Assembly (NCBI RefSeq): GCF_023822025.1 | Contig: NZ_CP082909.1 | Location: 3,152,001-3,216,000 of the forward strand | DNA length: 64,000 bases | Direction: 5' to 3' | From: Endozoicomonas sp. 4G | GTDB lineage: Bacteria; Pseudomonadota; Gammaproteobacteria; Pseudomonadales; Endozoicomonadaceae | Shown: in pieces, positions 17,937 through 27,629 of the stretch | Layout of the letters: the number at the start of each line of letters is the position of its first letter | Numbering within the stretch: the first letter of the stretch is position 1 | Program-made: the position numbers and the translations under genes | Notes under the pieces: model-generated | Database searches by the model: none | What the model saw: the letters and a program-made list of their open reading frames with translations, nothing else | Told to the model about the DNA's origin: nothing

Positions 17937-20051
17937 CTATGTACTTGAAGTTGTCGACATTACAGCAAATGGATACACTGTTCCCGAGCCTGCCCTGCGC
18001 AGCAAAGCGGCCAGCACAGCAAATGTCCATCTGGAGTCCACAGCGTCATCGACCAAAAGAACAGAGCCAGCGGGCAGGTCATCTGCAACAGCAAACGCTC
18101 CATCCAGGTTGTGACAACGGAATTCGGTGTTCTCCATAAATTTCTGAGGTCTGTTTGCTCTGGTTTTACTGATTACATCGTAACAGGGTATGCCCAGCTT
18201 TTGGGCTAAATTTTCAGCAAAATCAGCCACCAGTCGGGGATAATTCTGGGACGGTACAAAGGTAATCCATGCCGGAAAAGGCTCTGGCTGCCAGCGTTCC
18301 CTTATCAACCGAGCAGAAGCTGAAACCAGCTTGAGATCAAAAGCATGTTGATGCTTGCCTTCTTTGGCAATTTCACCCCAGCCAGCCTCACCCCATTTGC
18401 ACAAGGCTCTGCCTGTTTCATAGGCTAATTCACCAAACTTAGGCGGGAACTGATACACAGGGAAACGAGCCCGTGCATTGGCAGCCCCATTACCCGTCTG
18501 TTTCCTTGGTGGAATTTCAATAAACACATTCTCAAGAAACTCAGCCGCCTTCTGACCTGTTTCAGGGCTGAATGTGGTTGGAAGATTTGCCTTACCCGAA
18601 CAATTAATGCATTTGCCACAAGGCTGGGCATCATTATCATCCAGGGCACGAGCCAGAAACTGCATCAGGCAACCATCATGGTGCAGGTATTCCTCCATCT
18701 CAGCCAGTTCCCGCTCCTTTAGCTGACACAGACGGGCAATGGTTTCATGGGGGAGTTCATAATCAACAGAAGTCCGATAGAAAAAGCTCTTGTGTTTCAC
18801 CACCGGAGCCGGAGTTTCTGCCATCAGAAACTTCAGAGCTGCTTCAACTTTGGATGGGGGGGCATTAATCATACGTTCGAGCCCGGCTTTCTTCAGACCA
18901 TCATCCGCTTCACCGAGTGCTTGAAGGATATCATTCACAAGCTCCTCTTTAGGAAAAGCCTGATTGATAAAGTATGTCTGAATATCCTTATCCTCATCGC
19001 CCGAAAGCATCACATCCCAAGCCTGAGGGATTCCCCGACCAGCCCGACCAACCTGCTGGTAATAACTGACCACAGAGCCCGGACTCTGGTAGTGAATAAC
19101 AAATGCAAGATCAGGTTTGTCATACCCCATGCCCAACGCCGAAGTGGCAACCAGCACTTTTAAACGATTCTCCAGCAATGCCCTTTCAAGCGCCAGCCGC
19201 TGATCTGTTGGCAAATCACCAAAGTAAGCCTCAGCCTCTATTCCCTGCTGCCTTAGCCAGTTTGCCACCTGCTCAGCATCACGCACCGTGGCGGTATAAA
19301 CAATGCCCGTTCCGGGAATTTGTGGAATGGTATCCGCCAGCCAGGCAAGACGGTGAGAGCGTTTGGGAAAATGCAGGCATTGCAGATGCAGAGATTCCCG
19401 CACCAGCTGACCACGATAAACCTTGATATTATCTCCCAGCTGTTCAGCAATATCGTCCATCACCCGCTGGCTGGCCGTTGCAGTAGTCGCCAACACTGGA
19501 AGGTTAGGCGGCATCAAGGGAAGAATATGTTTGATGCGCTTGTAATCCGGTCGGAAGTCATGCCCCCAGTCAGAAATACAGTGGGCTTCATCAATAACAA
19601 ACAGCCCAACATTTGCCGCAACCGGTCGCAATATATCTTCAACAAAACCCTCATTAGCCAGCCGTTCCGGAGAAATAATCACCGCATCCAGCTGATCGGT
19701 CAGTAACTGCCTCTCAGCTTGAGTATTTTCTTGCTGACTGTTTGAGGAATTGATGGTGCCAAGCTGGACGCCATATTTTGCCGCAGACTCAATCTGGTCT
19801 CGCATTAAAGCCAGCAGAGGCGAAATAATAATAGTCGGCCCTCTCCCCTCATTTCGAAGCAAACGGGTTGCGGTAAAATAAACGGTACTTTTACCCCAGC
19901 CGGTTTTCTGCACACACAGCAGGCGAGACCGGCGAACCACCAGTTCTTCAATCGATTCCCACTGATGCTCATGAAAGCTGGCATCCCCCTGTCCAAGACT
20001 GCTCCTTAATAGATTCAACCCTTCCCTATAGTACTGCCCAGTTGTTTTCAT
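17937..20051 (-). CDS. RecQ-family helicase fused to a phosphoribosyltransferase domain
   Basis: A 704-residue protein. The N-terminal superfamily 2 helicase has Walker A in QKTGWGKSTVYF, DEAH in FVIDEAHCISDWGHDFRPDY, TATAS and QQVGRAGRGIPQ. A zinc-binding pair CGKCINC lies near residue 480. The C-terminal ~200 residues form a PRTase-like domain with the PRPP loop SVLLVDDAVDSRWT near residue 670. The fusion is unlike E. coli RecQ, which has an HRDC domain there. It is first in a two-gene unit with the DprA-like gene. No strong ribosome site is seen before ATG 20051. Probable roles are DNA unwinding linked to nucleotide chemistry in a defence or toxin-antitoxin pair. The mechanism is not known to me. 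Confidence 0.8.
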   Translation of the reverse strand: MKTTGQYYREGLNLLRSSLGQGDASFHEHQWESIEELVVRRSRLLCVQKTGWGKSTVYFTATRLLRNEGRGPTIIISPLLALMRDQIESAAKYGVQLGTINSSNSQQENTQAERQLLTDQLDAVIISPERLANEGFVEDILRPVAANVGLFVIDEAHCISDWGHDFRPDYKRIKHILPLMPPNLPVLATTATASQRVMDDIAEQLGDNIKVYRGQLVRESLHLQCLHFPKRSHRLAWLADTIPQIPGTGIVYTATVRDAEQVANWLRQQGIEAEAYFGDLPTDQRLALERALLENRLKVLVATSALGMGYDKPDLAFVIHYQSPGSVVSYYQQVGRAGRGIPQAWDVMLSGDEDKDIQTYFINQAFPKEELVNDILQALGEADDGLKKAGLERMINAPPSKVEAALKFLMAETPAPVVKHKSFFYRTSVDYELPHETIARLCQLKERELAEMEEYLHHDGCLMQFLARALDDNDAQPCGKCINCSGKANLPTTFSPETGQKAAEFLENVFIEIPPRKQTGNGAANARARFPVYQFPPKFGELAYETGRALCKWGEAGWGEIAKEGKHQHAFDLKLVSASARLIRERWQPEPFPAWITFVPSQNYPRLVADFAENLAQKLGIPCYDVISKTRANRPQKFMENTEFRCHNLDGAFAVADDLPAGSVLLVDDAVDSRWTFAVLAALLRRAGSGTVYPFAVMSTTSST

Positions 20052-20214
20052 TTTGATAACTTGTATGTGTTAAACATTCCCTGAACTACGATTGGCTCCA
20101 CACCCTTTATTCAGCAAAGCTATTCTCTTGCCAACCAGCTCCGCCCCAGAGTCCGAAAATAGATTAGTGGGTCATAACCAAGGGGTCAATTTTTTGCTTT
20201 TGAATTGCAAAGCC

Positions 20215-20228
20215 TTTTGATCTATCAA
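20215..20228. promoter_or_regulatory. Second TTTTGATCTATCAA element
   Basis: Identical 14 bases to 14270-14283, within CCTTTTGATCTATCAAAGG, about 185 bases before ATG 20413. The rest of the 20052-20412 gap holds no recognisable gene. Confidence 0.4.
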
Positions 20229-20412
20229 AGGTGTTTTATTTCAACTTTTGCATCTGCCTTTCACCACCCCGATTGATATTTGCCTAAAATCTATTGTCAA
20301 AGAAATGAACAGATACTCAGGTACATCAAAATGCTTCCAGCTCACTACCCGTTCAAGAACCACAACCATCCTGGTTTAGTTGCCGCTATGGTTGATTAAG
20401 TGGAGTATACAA

Positions 20413-21660
20413 ATGCAGTATCGGTTGCTTCCAATAGTCCCTCTCCTTGTGTCATTTTTCAGTGAAGCAGGACAATGGTCTGGGCTGGCCCATGATATAA
20501 CAGACTTATATCTTCCAGCTATACAGCCATTGGAACTTACTGAGGCACAATGGACTGATACTTTTTTTTATCAACCCGAAGCCCTCCCTCTGAGTAACAC
20601 AAAAACATTTCTTCAAGTAAATGTTGCCACTGCCGGTTCCTCCTCTATTGAGATTTCTGAAGCCGATAAAGGTGTTTTCGTCACTGCATTTAAAACCGCA
20701 GAAAGAACGTCCAAAACAACATCTGCATTAGAGCAGGTCTATCTGAATCATCTGGATATTCTTAGACTGAACAAGATAAGGCTGCTGTTTGACTCTCAGG
20801 AAAACAGCCTGAGATTTTCTTTTCATGGAAAAACGTTCATTATTTCTGAATTCAGCGATTCTGAGATTTCCGAACCCCATCACTCATTCCTGGTTCCGGC
20901 TATATTATTAATGCCGGAAGTTCTGCAACTGGTTGTCAATCTGATTCAGCACCTGAATGAACATCCTGACGGCTTAGAAGGAAAAGAAGCTTTCTCCGGG
21001 GGAGTGCTGAAACAGGCTGAAGTAAACGAATATTTCATTTTTCCCGACATGACTCTTTTTCCCACTTATCCCAGCACCAGCTTATGCAAAGGCAGCAGTC
21101 ACTGCGTTCCCCTGAGTCAATATGCCTGGCTGGTCTATTCAGGGCATGGTAAAGCAGCCATTATCAGCAATCCTTATTCTTCCGATGAGCCTATGGATGC
21201 AGATAATGGCAAACAGGGTGAGGGAGGTGAAGCGAAAAACTCTGCCTATGCACCTCTTCCAGCCGGGTACACTAACTTTCGGGCAGGTAATATCGGCAGT
21301 GGTGGAAGCATTGGGGCTGGCTCAGGCGGTGAAGACAATGATCCACCGGAAAGAACAACCGATTATTCCCGACCCCCTCCAGAAGACAGAAACGAGTTTG
21401 GAGAACTCGAGAAGCAGGATAACTTCATTGGCAAACCTGATGATTCAAGAGAAGCTTCGCCAGAAGCACCTGTTACTTCTGATCAGGCATCTTCTGAAAC
21501 AGAAACAACCGTCACCACTCCTGACACGGACGCCGGGGCTGCAGGTGATATAAGCGGAGGCTTACGTCACTGGATGTTCCTGAAAGATTATGGCACGCTG
21601 GGCGGCATCAAAGGTGTTTCTCATGAGGATGTAAAGACGACGCCGCCAGATGATAAGTGA
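20413..21660 (+). CDS. Secreted protein of unknown function, acidic low-complexity C-terminus
   Basis: ATG 20413 is chosen over the open frame from 20380 because GGAG lies 7 bases before it and because a Sec signal peptide (MQYRLLPIVPLLVSFFSEAG) follows. The product is 415 residues. Residues 30-250 look globular. The remainder is low complexity, rich in Gly, Glu, Asp and Pro, with EGGEAKN and GSGGEDNDPPER. These resemble the GDGGE linkers in the secreted proteins at 13421 and 62274. I do not recognise the fold. The stop is 10 bases before the right gcvT-3' repeat, so it is the last gene of the bracketed island. Confidence 0.6.
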   Translation: MQYRLLPIVPLLVSFFSEAGQWSGLAHDITDLYLPAIQPLELTEAQWTDTFFYQPEALPLSNTKTFLQVNVATAGSSSIEISEADKGVFVTAFKTAERTSKTTSALEQVYLNHLDILRLNKIRLLFDSQENSLRFSFHGKTFIISEFSDSEISEPHHSFLVPAILLMPEVLQLVVNLIQHLNEHPDGLEGKEAFSGGVLKQAEVNEYFIFPDMTLFPTYPSTSLCKGSSHCVPLSQYAWLVYSGHGKAAIISNPYSSDEPMDADNGKQGEGGEAKNSAYAPLPAGYTNFRAGNIGSGGSIGAGSGGEDNDPPERTTDYSRPPPEDRNEFGELEKQDNFIGKPDDSREASPEAPVTSDQASSETETTVTTPDTDAGAAGDISGGLRHWMFLKDYGTLGGIKGVSHEDVKTTPPDDK

Positions 21661-21670
21661 ACTACTCCCC

Positions 21671-21747
21671 GCCCTTTATTGAGCAGCGTTACTATCGGGC
21701 TTGATGGGTAAAAGCCCGATTTAAAGACCATCAGACAAAATCATCAA
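21671..21747. repeat. Right copy of the gcvT-3' direct repeat
   Basis: It repeats 13145-13191 and 13226-13255, joined with a 34-base deletion. It also supplies the last codons and the stop of jetD (ILSDGL), so the Wadjet operon lies flush against the repeat. Confidence 0.75.
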
Positions 21748-22752
21748 TTGATGGTCTTCTACCCCTCCGAGGCAATACTCCCTGATAGCAGGACTATCCA
21801 GACACTCCTGATCCAGTCCCGTTGCAAATCGACTGAGCCCTGTATCCTTCTGCCCTTCCTTGCCAACCGCTTTTACGTAGGGGTGACAGAAACCCGCCTC
21901 CACTTTTTCAATCATGGGCAGATAAAGGCGGCTCAAACGACATTGTGGGTATTGTTGCCTGATGGTCTGGAAAATTTTCAACCCCTCATGATCAAGGTCT
22001 CCCCAGAAAAACAGTTCTGGATGATCCAGCAGGGCCATAAGATTCTGCTTGGTACCGGCCCTGGAAATAGCTGCTACTGACTGCCTGTTTTCAATCACCT
22101 GGAGCCAGCCCAACCCGTACCCGAAAGTACTGATTAATGCCATTCTGAGGTGCAGTTCCAACGTAATACAGGCCTCAAAGCTCTGGGGATTCTCAACCAG
22201 CAACACCTGCTCCGGCTGCTCGGGACCTGCCGTTACCACATAACTGACAGGCTTTCTGAACCGCTCAGGATCAATGCCAAACTGCTGAAGGCTGCGCTTG
22301 CCCAGGGCATCAAGCAGCTTTGATGAGCCCAGAAGATACCGGGCAGAAGCCTCATAAGCCGTCATTTGATAAGCGGTCGGCAGATCGGATCTTAGCCTGT
22401 GCAAACCATCAACCAGTTTCTGCATGGCCTCCCGGGTCCAGCCAGACAGTGCCTGATGGCAGGCAGCCAATGCCAGACTATCCGGATAGCTGCCAAGAAT
22501 ATCTCGCCAGCACTGTTCAGTTTCAGACTCTGCCGACTTAACCAGGCAGGACAGCTTGCCAAAACCCACATCTCCCTGAGAAGAGACGATTTTATTTTCC
22601 TTTGCCAGAGCCTTCAGTATCTCTTTAATAACCAGAATGCTCTCTATACCCAGAGCCTTTTGGATCATTTTTGGCGCAGAGGGGGCATTGGTCGCAGTTG
22701 TTTTTTTTATAAACCACTCAAGCACCCGCTCCTTGTCGTCTTCAGAGTACAT
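21721..22752 (-). CDS. jetD: Wadjet protein JetD (TOPRIM-type nuclease subunit, DUF3322/DUF2220-like)
   Basis: 343 residues, somewhat shorter than usual JetD/MksG proteins. The C-terminal half carries TOPRIM-like motifs: the glutamate in QVLLVENPQSFEA near residue 197 and the DxD-like FFWGDLDHEGLKIF near residue 263. JetD cuts circular plasmid DNA that the JetABC loop extruder has bound. It starts 8 bases after the jetC stop and is last in the operon. Its final codons lie in the duplicated gcvT-3' sequence, so the natural C-terminus may have changed slightly. Confidence 0.85.
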   Translation of the reverse strand: MYSEDDKERVLEWFIKKTTATNAPSAPKMIQKALGIESILVIKEILKALAKENKIVSSQGDVGFGKLSCLVKSAESETEQCWRDILGSYPDSLALAACHQALSGWTREAMQKLVDGLHRLRSDLPTAYQMTAYEASARYLLGSSKLLDALGKRSLQQFGIDPERFRKPVSYVVTAGPEQPEQVLLVENPQSFEACITLELHLRMALISTFGYGLGWLQVIENRQSVAAISRAGTKQNLMALLDHPELFFWGDLDHEGLKIFQTIRQQYPQCRLSRLYLPMIEKVEAGFCHPYVKAVGKEGQKDTGLSRFATGLDQECLDSPAIREYCLGGVEDHQLMILSDGL

Positions 22753-22760
22753 AGCAACTA

Positions 22761-25700
22761 CTACTCCTCATGATCCACATGCAGATGAAACACACTGGCT
22801 TCGCCACTGCCTCGTCCCACAGAGTCGGGGCTAACCACAGCACCCTCCTTCACTGTGACATGCCCTCCCTGCCCCTGGAGACCACCAATCACATTACCCA
22901 CCAGGTAGGTGGGGAAAATGCCCGGATCGTTTTCATAGTTAGGGTTGTGAATCAGCCCCATCATCTGGAATCGGCCACGGGTATTGCGTAAGGATTCCAG
23001 CGAGTCCTCAATCAACTTCTTGTGGGAAAGCTTACTAAAGAGACCGTCCAGGATAATGACCGACTCGCTGGATTTACGCTCTTGCCTGCGGTACTGACTG
23101 GGTACCGACTTCAGTTCTCGTTCAATGGCAAATTCAGACAGTTTTACCAGCCACATCAGGGAAACCGCCTCGCGCTGGCCTTCACTCATATCTTCATTCA
23201 GGCTGAAGAGGTTGCCATGGGGACGAATAGCGTCGTGTTTCAGACGGATACTGATATTGGTAAAAAGCTGACGATAAATCTGATTGCGCAGATTCTGACT
23301 CAGCTCTTTTCGCTGTTTTTCATCGCTGCCTACGGGAAGGTTCTGGGCTTTACGGGTGCGAATCTGACGCTGATTATCTTCAATTTCCGCCAGCAGGCTT
23401 CGGACCAGATGTCGAATACCCTCTTCAGTGACAATATCCGCCTGAATCACAAAGTAGGCATTATCTCCGACGGACTGTTTCGCCACTCGTTTCAGAATTT
23501 TAAGATTATCCACCGAGTGCATGATAATGCTGGAAAGCCGCTCGTGGAGCTTATCTTCATAGCCGCTCATCGACTCCTGAAGTTCTTCAAGAATTCGCTG
23601 GCTATGATCAATCTGCTCGTCCAGGGTACTGATCATGCTGGCAAGCTCTTTCAAGGCCGCTTCGTCGGCTTCGGCCAGCCCTGTCAGACGCGCCTGCTCT
23701 GTAGCGTTAAACAACTGTCGTTCACTGTTTTGAATGCGACTCAATACCTGGCAAAAGCCTGTCTCATACTCAGAATGCGCTTTTTCCTGTCGTTTAAGCT
23801 CGCTGCTCAGCTCTTTAATATTCTCAAGTTCGAGCTGCTCTCCCAAAGCCATGGACAAATGGCAAACCTGATCCCTGTCGATCACGTCCTTCCGACTGGC
23901 TGACTGATACTGTTCGGCTTTTTCAAACAGAGGCATCTCGTCCAGCTGATCAAGGTCGGGTTCTGGCAACTCTGCCAGCATGGCTTCACTAAAATGAGAA
24001 AGTTGTTTTAACCAACGCTCAGCCGTTTCGTCTACCTGATGTATCGCTTGCAGTTGCTGAGGCTGCTCATCCTGAATTCGGTCGATTTCAGCATTTTTCT
24101 GGTCTTGTTCGTCTCTGATTTGATTGATCTGACTTTTGGCTTCTGCAATCTGTTTTTTCAGTGCCGCAGTACCCCCTTCATCATTGCGGGCACTCAGATA
24201 AGCCCTGATACGGTCGAACTTCAGGCTGGCCCGGGCCTGAGCCTGCTCCTGCTGGCCTTCCAGTGACTTTTGTACAGTCTCGGCATTGGCCATAAATTCA
24301 GGGCCACCCTCCTGAAGATAATTTGCCAGCGAAATCAACAGATCCGCTTCTCCGGGCTGGTAAATTGCGTCGGCCTGAGCCTTGCATTGAGCGATCTGGC
24401 CCTGGTAACTGGTTATAGATTCCTGACACTGCTCCTGTTGCTCAGTCAGCTGTTGTTGTTTGATGGTTTGCAGCTCTATATCCGCCTGCAACCCGGCCAG
24501 CCGCTGTTTGCCTCCGCCACTGAGAAACTGTTCTGCCTGATCCAGCTTCCGACGGTTATCCCCGTTCAACTGGCTTTCCAGCTGACTTAGCTGCTTTTCA
24601 AGACGATCGAGTTTCGATTGCAGCTGATTCAGGGAAACACCCAGCTCATCAATACGACGACTGCCGCCCAGTTCGAGAAAACGCTCGGCAGAGTAAATCA
24701 GCTTACGGTTTTCCGGAGCCAGCTGTTCCAGCAATTGCTGTTGCCGGGAGCGGTTATGTTCAAGGGCTGCCTGCTGTTTGGGAAGCTCTCCTTCAGCCTG
24801 CTGCTCAATAGCTTCAGCCGCTGATTTTGCCAGCCGGACGCTATCAGAGTCGTGATGATAGAGCTCAAGCTCGCCTTTGATTCTGTCGAGCTTAACCTGC
24901 GAGTCTGCCAGTCTGTCCTGCAGCTGCTGTCTCAGCTCCTCAATAAACTGTGGATTCAACAGCGCACGAACCGCAAGGCTTTCATAACCAATCACAGCAC
25001 CTAACAATGGTTGGTTATTAGTCACAGCGTTTTGCAGCGACTCCCGGGTGAAAACCGGTACTGGCTGGCGATGCTGTACCAACAGTTCTGCCGCCTGCAT
25101 CGCTTGCTCCACAGAATCCAGAACAGGGGCAAACAGCAGATTGTGGGCTTGTGCCAACCATTGAGACTTACGGGGATCGTCGTCTGCAAGCAGTTCTGCA
25201 ATAACTTGATGCAACGGCCAATGCTGAATATTCTGCTCTTTAAGAAGCTGAGAACATTTGACTTCTACAGCACCGGGACTGATTGGATCTGTTTTTAAAT
25301 CATCCAACTGTCGTTCAATATCCCTGATGCGAGAAAGCAGATCGCTTTGTTCTGTCAATAAGCGGGGATAAGCGTCTGCTGCTTTCTCCAACCACTCAGA
25401 CGGAGCTATTCCGGGAAAAAGCTGAATGAACTCTTGCTGGTCTGAAACCAGTATCTGCAGTTCGCCAAGCCGTTTTTCCTGCTGCTCAAGTTGTTGATCC
25501 AGGCCGTTTTTTTCCTGCCAAAGCTGACCTTCCAGACCTTCAGGCTGCTGATCAGGGTAGACTTCAAGAAATGCCTGGTATTGTGGCAGCAGGGTTGTTA
25601 ACTCCTGCAACTGGTTTCCGGCTTCTGTCTGCTGCTGGCGATATTGACTTTGACTGTCTCTGTGCTGACGCTGTTGCTGCTCAAGCCGACTGACCAGTCC

Positions 25701-27629
25701 TGAAATATCCTCATCCGGGAAGCATTTCTGTGCATAATCAAAGCTGTTGCCCAGCTTCTCCATCTGCTGATAGTCCGACTCCAGTCCCGGCAGTTTCTGG
25801 CCAATGACCTGCAACTGATGATTGAGCTCCTTTTCCTGCCCCTGGTATCGGTCACAATGGCTCTGTAAATCTTCCAACTGGTGATTCAGTTCTTCCAATT
25901 GCAGATCTTTTTCCTGAATCAGCTCGGCCGGGATGGCCTCTTTGCCCGATTCTTTGCCATAGTCACGTTGAAACTTTTCCCAACGGTCGGCTAATCCTCT
26001 AAATCGCCCCTGGTTTTCCAGAAACCTTTGGTAGCTGTCTTTAACCGCTTTCAGATGAGTTTGAACACTGGCCTCTGTCTCGTCCGGGGTCTCCAGCTCC
26101 TGTTCTGTGAACAATCCCTCTTGCAGAGCATCGGTATAGACGGTTTCATTGTCCGTAAACTCTTTATCCCGGTTTACCAGAACTTCGTGATTTTTTTCCA
26201 GTCTGCGCTGCTTATCTTTAAGCTCCTGGCACTCGGTTTTCAGGGTTTTTAAATACGCCTGATCGGCCAGATAGCTCTCCCGAAACGGGTTCGTATCCAG
26301 ATCAAGAAAACGGTCTACGGCTTCTTCTACCGTCTCAAGACTATTGATACGATCTGCGTCATCTTTGAATAGCTGCTGACTGTCTTTGAGAAACCGAATC
26401 ACTTTTTCAGTTGGGTAAAGTCGCATGGATTTACCTGCCGCCCAACTGGCATTCGGACTGTAAACGACAGCGGTACGGTCATGACGGTAACCGGATAACT
26501 GCCTGCTCTCCAGGTACTCCTCCACCTTACGGGCACTGCTGCCAGTGATTTTTGCGAGGGCGGAGAGAGGCACCAGCGGTTCGGTCTCACCGGGCCGAAT
26601 GGCCATTTCACCGGCCAGCAATGAGACCTGATCCTGCTCTTCCTGGCTGACAGGAATGCCAGGCAGTCCATTGCCGGTTATGGTCGCCAGACAGCTAGCC
26701 TGTGTTTCCAGTTGTTTGCGGGCACTGTCGCGCAGGAAGCGGGCTTCAGCCAACTTAACCCCGGATCGGTCAAGCTCTGCCAGCCGGTCCGCCTTACTGC
26801 GGTTTCTTTGCAGGTCAAGGGACTTCTCATGAATCTTGTGACGCAACTCCGACACATTACGTCCGGAATTGATCACCAGATCTTCAACAAACTCTTCTGA
26901 CTCGTCCGTTTCACCCTGGCTGGCCCCCGCCAGAACCTGTGGTGCCAGCACTTCATAAAAGAAGGCCTGATCTGCCTTTTCACCGGGACGGGGTTTGATG
27001 GCATTAAATATCTGGCTTTTATCGGCTCCCCCTTCTTTTTGAAAGGACGCCAGCTGCTCCAGCTCCTTACGGCTGATATGCAGACTGATAGCATCCAGCC
27101 AGGATTCCCGGTCTTTAGGTCGTTCCGGTTTTAATTGTCGAAGGCTTTGCTGGAAGTGCTCATTACTGAACAGTTGCAGCTTGCTGTCTGCCGTGATTGA
27201 ACTAACAGGGAGCTGCTCAAGTCGGCCCTGATAAAAGTAAAAACCGGCATCGGTATCGCTATGCCCGTACATACCGAACACCCACTGCTCAGTACCGCCC
27301 ACGCTATCGCCTGCTATTGCCAGCATATCGGACTGTGCAACAGGACCGGACGAATAGCTGAACTCAACGCGAACATGCGTCCATGGCCGACCATCCCTGG
27401 AGGGTGACATCTTCCGACGGGTCTTGCGGATTAAGCTTCGATCTCGCGACAGCATACCGATCAGGGCGTCTGACAAGGTCGTCTTACCAAAGCCGTTTTC
27501 CATGTTCATGGCGGTGGACTGGCCACGTAAATTCAACATCAAGTGACGCATTTTCGCGTCCCAGGGATTGCTGATATCCCCGTGTTTGTTCAGCAGGCTG
27601 GCGATTTCAATACGATTAATGACGGACAT
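22761..27629 (-). CDS. jetC: Wadjet protein JetC (SMC/MukB-like ATPase)
   Basis: The open frame begins at 27689, but the start is ATG 27629 (MSVINRIEIASLL), overlapping jetB by 14 bases; the product is 1622 residues. Walker A is MENGFGKTTLSDAL near residue 42. Two very long Gln/Glu/Leu-rich coiled-coil stretches follow. The ABC signature is NEDMSEGQREAVSLMW, and Walker B is SVIILDGLFSKLSHKK near the C-terminus. JetC is the motor of a plasmid-specific loop extruder and works with the kleisin-like JetA and JetB. It is longer than many JetC/MksB proteins (about 950-1200 residues). The extra length is coiled coil. Confidence 0.88.
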   Translation of the reverse strand: MSVINRIEIASLLNKHGDISNPWDAKMRHLMLNLRGQSTAMNMENGFGKTTLSDALIGMLSRDRSLIRKTRRKMSPSRDGRPWTHVRVEFSYSSGPVAQSDMLAIAGDSVGGTEQWVFGMYGHSDTDAGFYFYQGRLEQLPVSSITADSKLQLFSNEHFQQSLRQLKPERPKDRESWLDAISLHISRKELEQLASFQKEGGADKSQIFNAIKPRPGEKADQAFFYEVLAPQVLAGASQGETDESEEFVEDLVINSGRNVSELRHKIHEKSLDLQRNRSKADRLAELDRSGVKLAEARFLRDSARKQLETQASCLATITGNGLPGIPVSQEEQDQVSLLAGEMAIRPGETEPLVPLSALAKITGSSARKVEEYLESRQLSGYRHDRTAVVYSPNASWAAGKSMRLYPTEKVIRFLKDSQQLFKDDADRINSLETVEEAVDRFLDLDTNPFRESYLADQAYLKTLKTECQELKDKQRRLEKNHEVLVNRDKEFTDNETVYTDALQEGLFTEQELETPDETEASVQTHLKAVKDSYQRFLENQGRFRGLADRWEKFQRDYGKESGKEAIPAELIQEKDLQLEELNHQLEDLQSHCDRYQGQEKELNHQLQVIGQKLPGLESDYQQMEKLGNSFDYAQKCFPDEDISGLVSRLEQQQRQHRDSQSQYRQQQTEAGNQLQELTTLLPQYQAFLEVYPDQQPEGLEGQLWQEKNGLDQQLEQQEKRLGELQILVSDQQEFIQLFPGIAPSEWLEKAADAYPRLLTEQSDLLSRIRDIERQLDDLKTDPISPGAVEVKCSQLLKEQNIQHWPLHQVIAELLADDDPRKSQWLAQAHNLLFAPVLDSVEQAMQAAELLVQHRQPVPVFTRESLQNAVTNNQPLLGAVIGYESLAVRALLNPQFIEELRQQLQDRLADSQVKLDRIKGELELYHHDSDSVRLAKSAAEAIEQQAEGELPKQQAALEHNRSRQQQLLEQLAPENRKLIYSAERFLELGGSRRIDELGVSLNQLQSKLDRLEKQLSQLESQLNGDNRRKLDQAEQFLSGGGKQRLAGLQADIELQTIKQQQLTEQQEQCQESITSYQGQIAQCKAQADAIYQPGEADLLISLANYLQEGGPEFMANAETVQKSLEGQQEQAQARASLKFDRIRAYLSARNDEGGTAALKKQIAEAKSQINQIRDEQDQKNAEIDRIQDEQPQQLQAIHQVDETAERWLKQLSHFSEAMLAELPEPDLDQLDEMPLFEKAEQYQSASRKDVIDRDQVCHLSMALGEQLELENIKELSSELKRQEKAHSEYETGFCQVLSRIQNSERQLFNATEQARLTGLAEADEAALKELASMISTLDEQIDHSQRILEELQESMSGYEDKLHERLSSIIMHSVDNLKILKRVAKQSVGDNAYFVIQADIVTEEGIRHLVRSLLAEIEDNQRQIRTRKAQNLPVGSDEKQRKELSQNLRNQIYRQLFTNISIRLKHDAIRPHGNLFSLNEDMSEGQREAVSLMWLVKLSEFAIERELKSVPSQYRRQERKSSESVIILDGLFSKLSHKKLIEDSLESLRNTRGRFQMMGLIHNPNYENDPGIFPTYLVGNVIGGLQGQGGHVTVKEGAVVSPDSVGRGSGEASVFHLHVDHEE

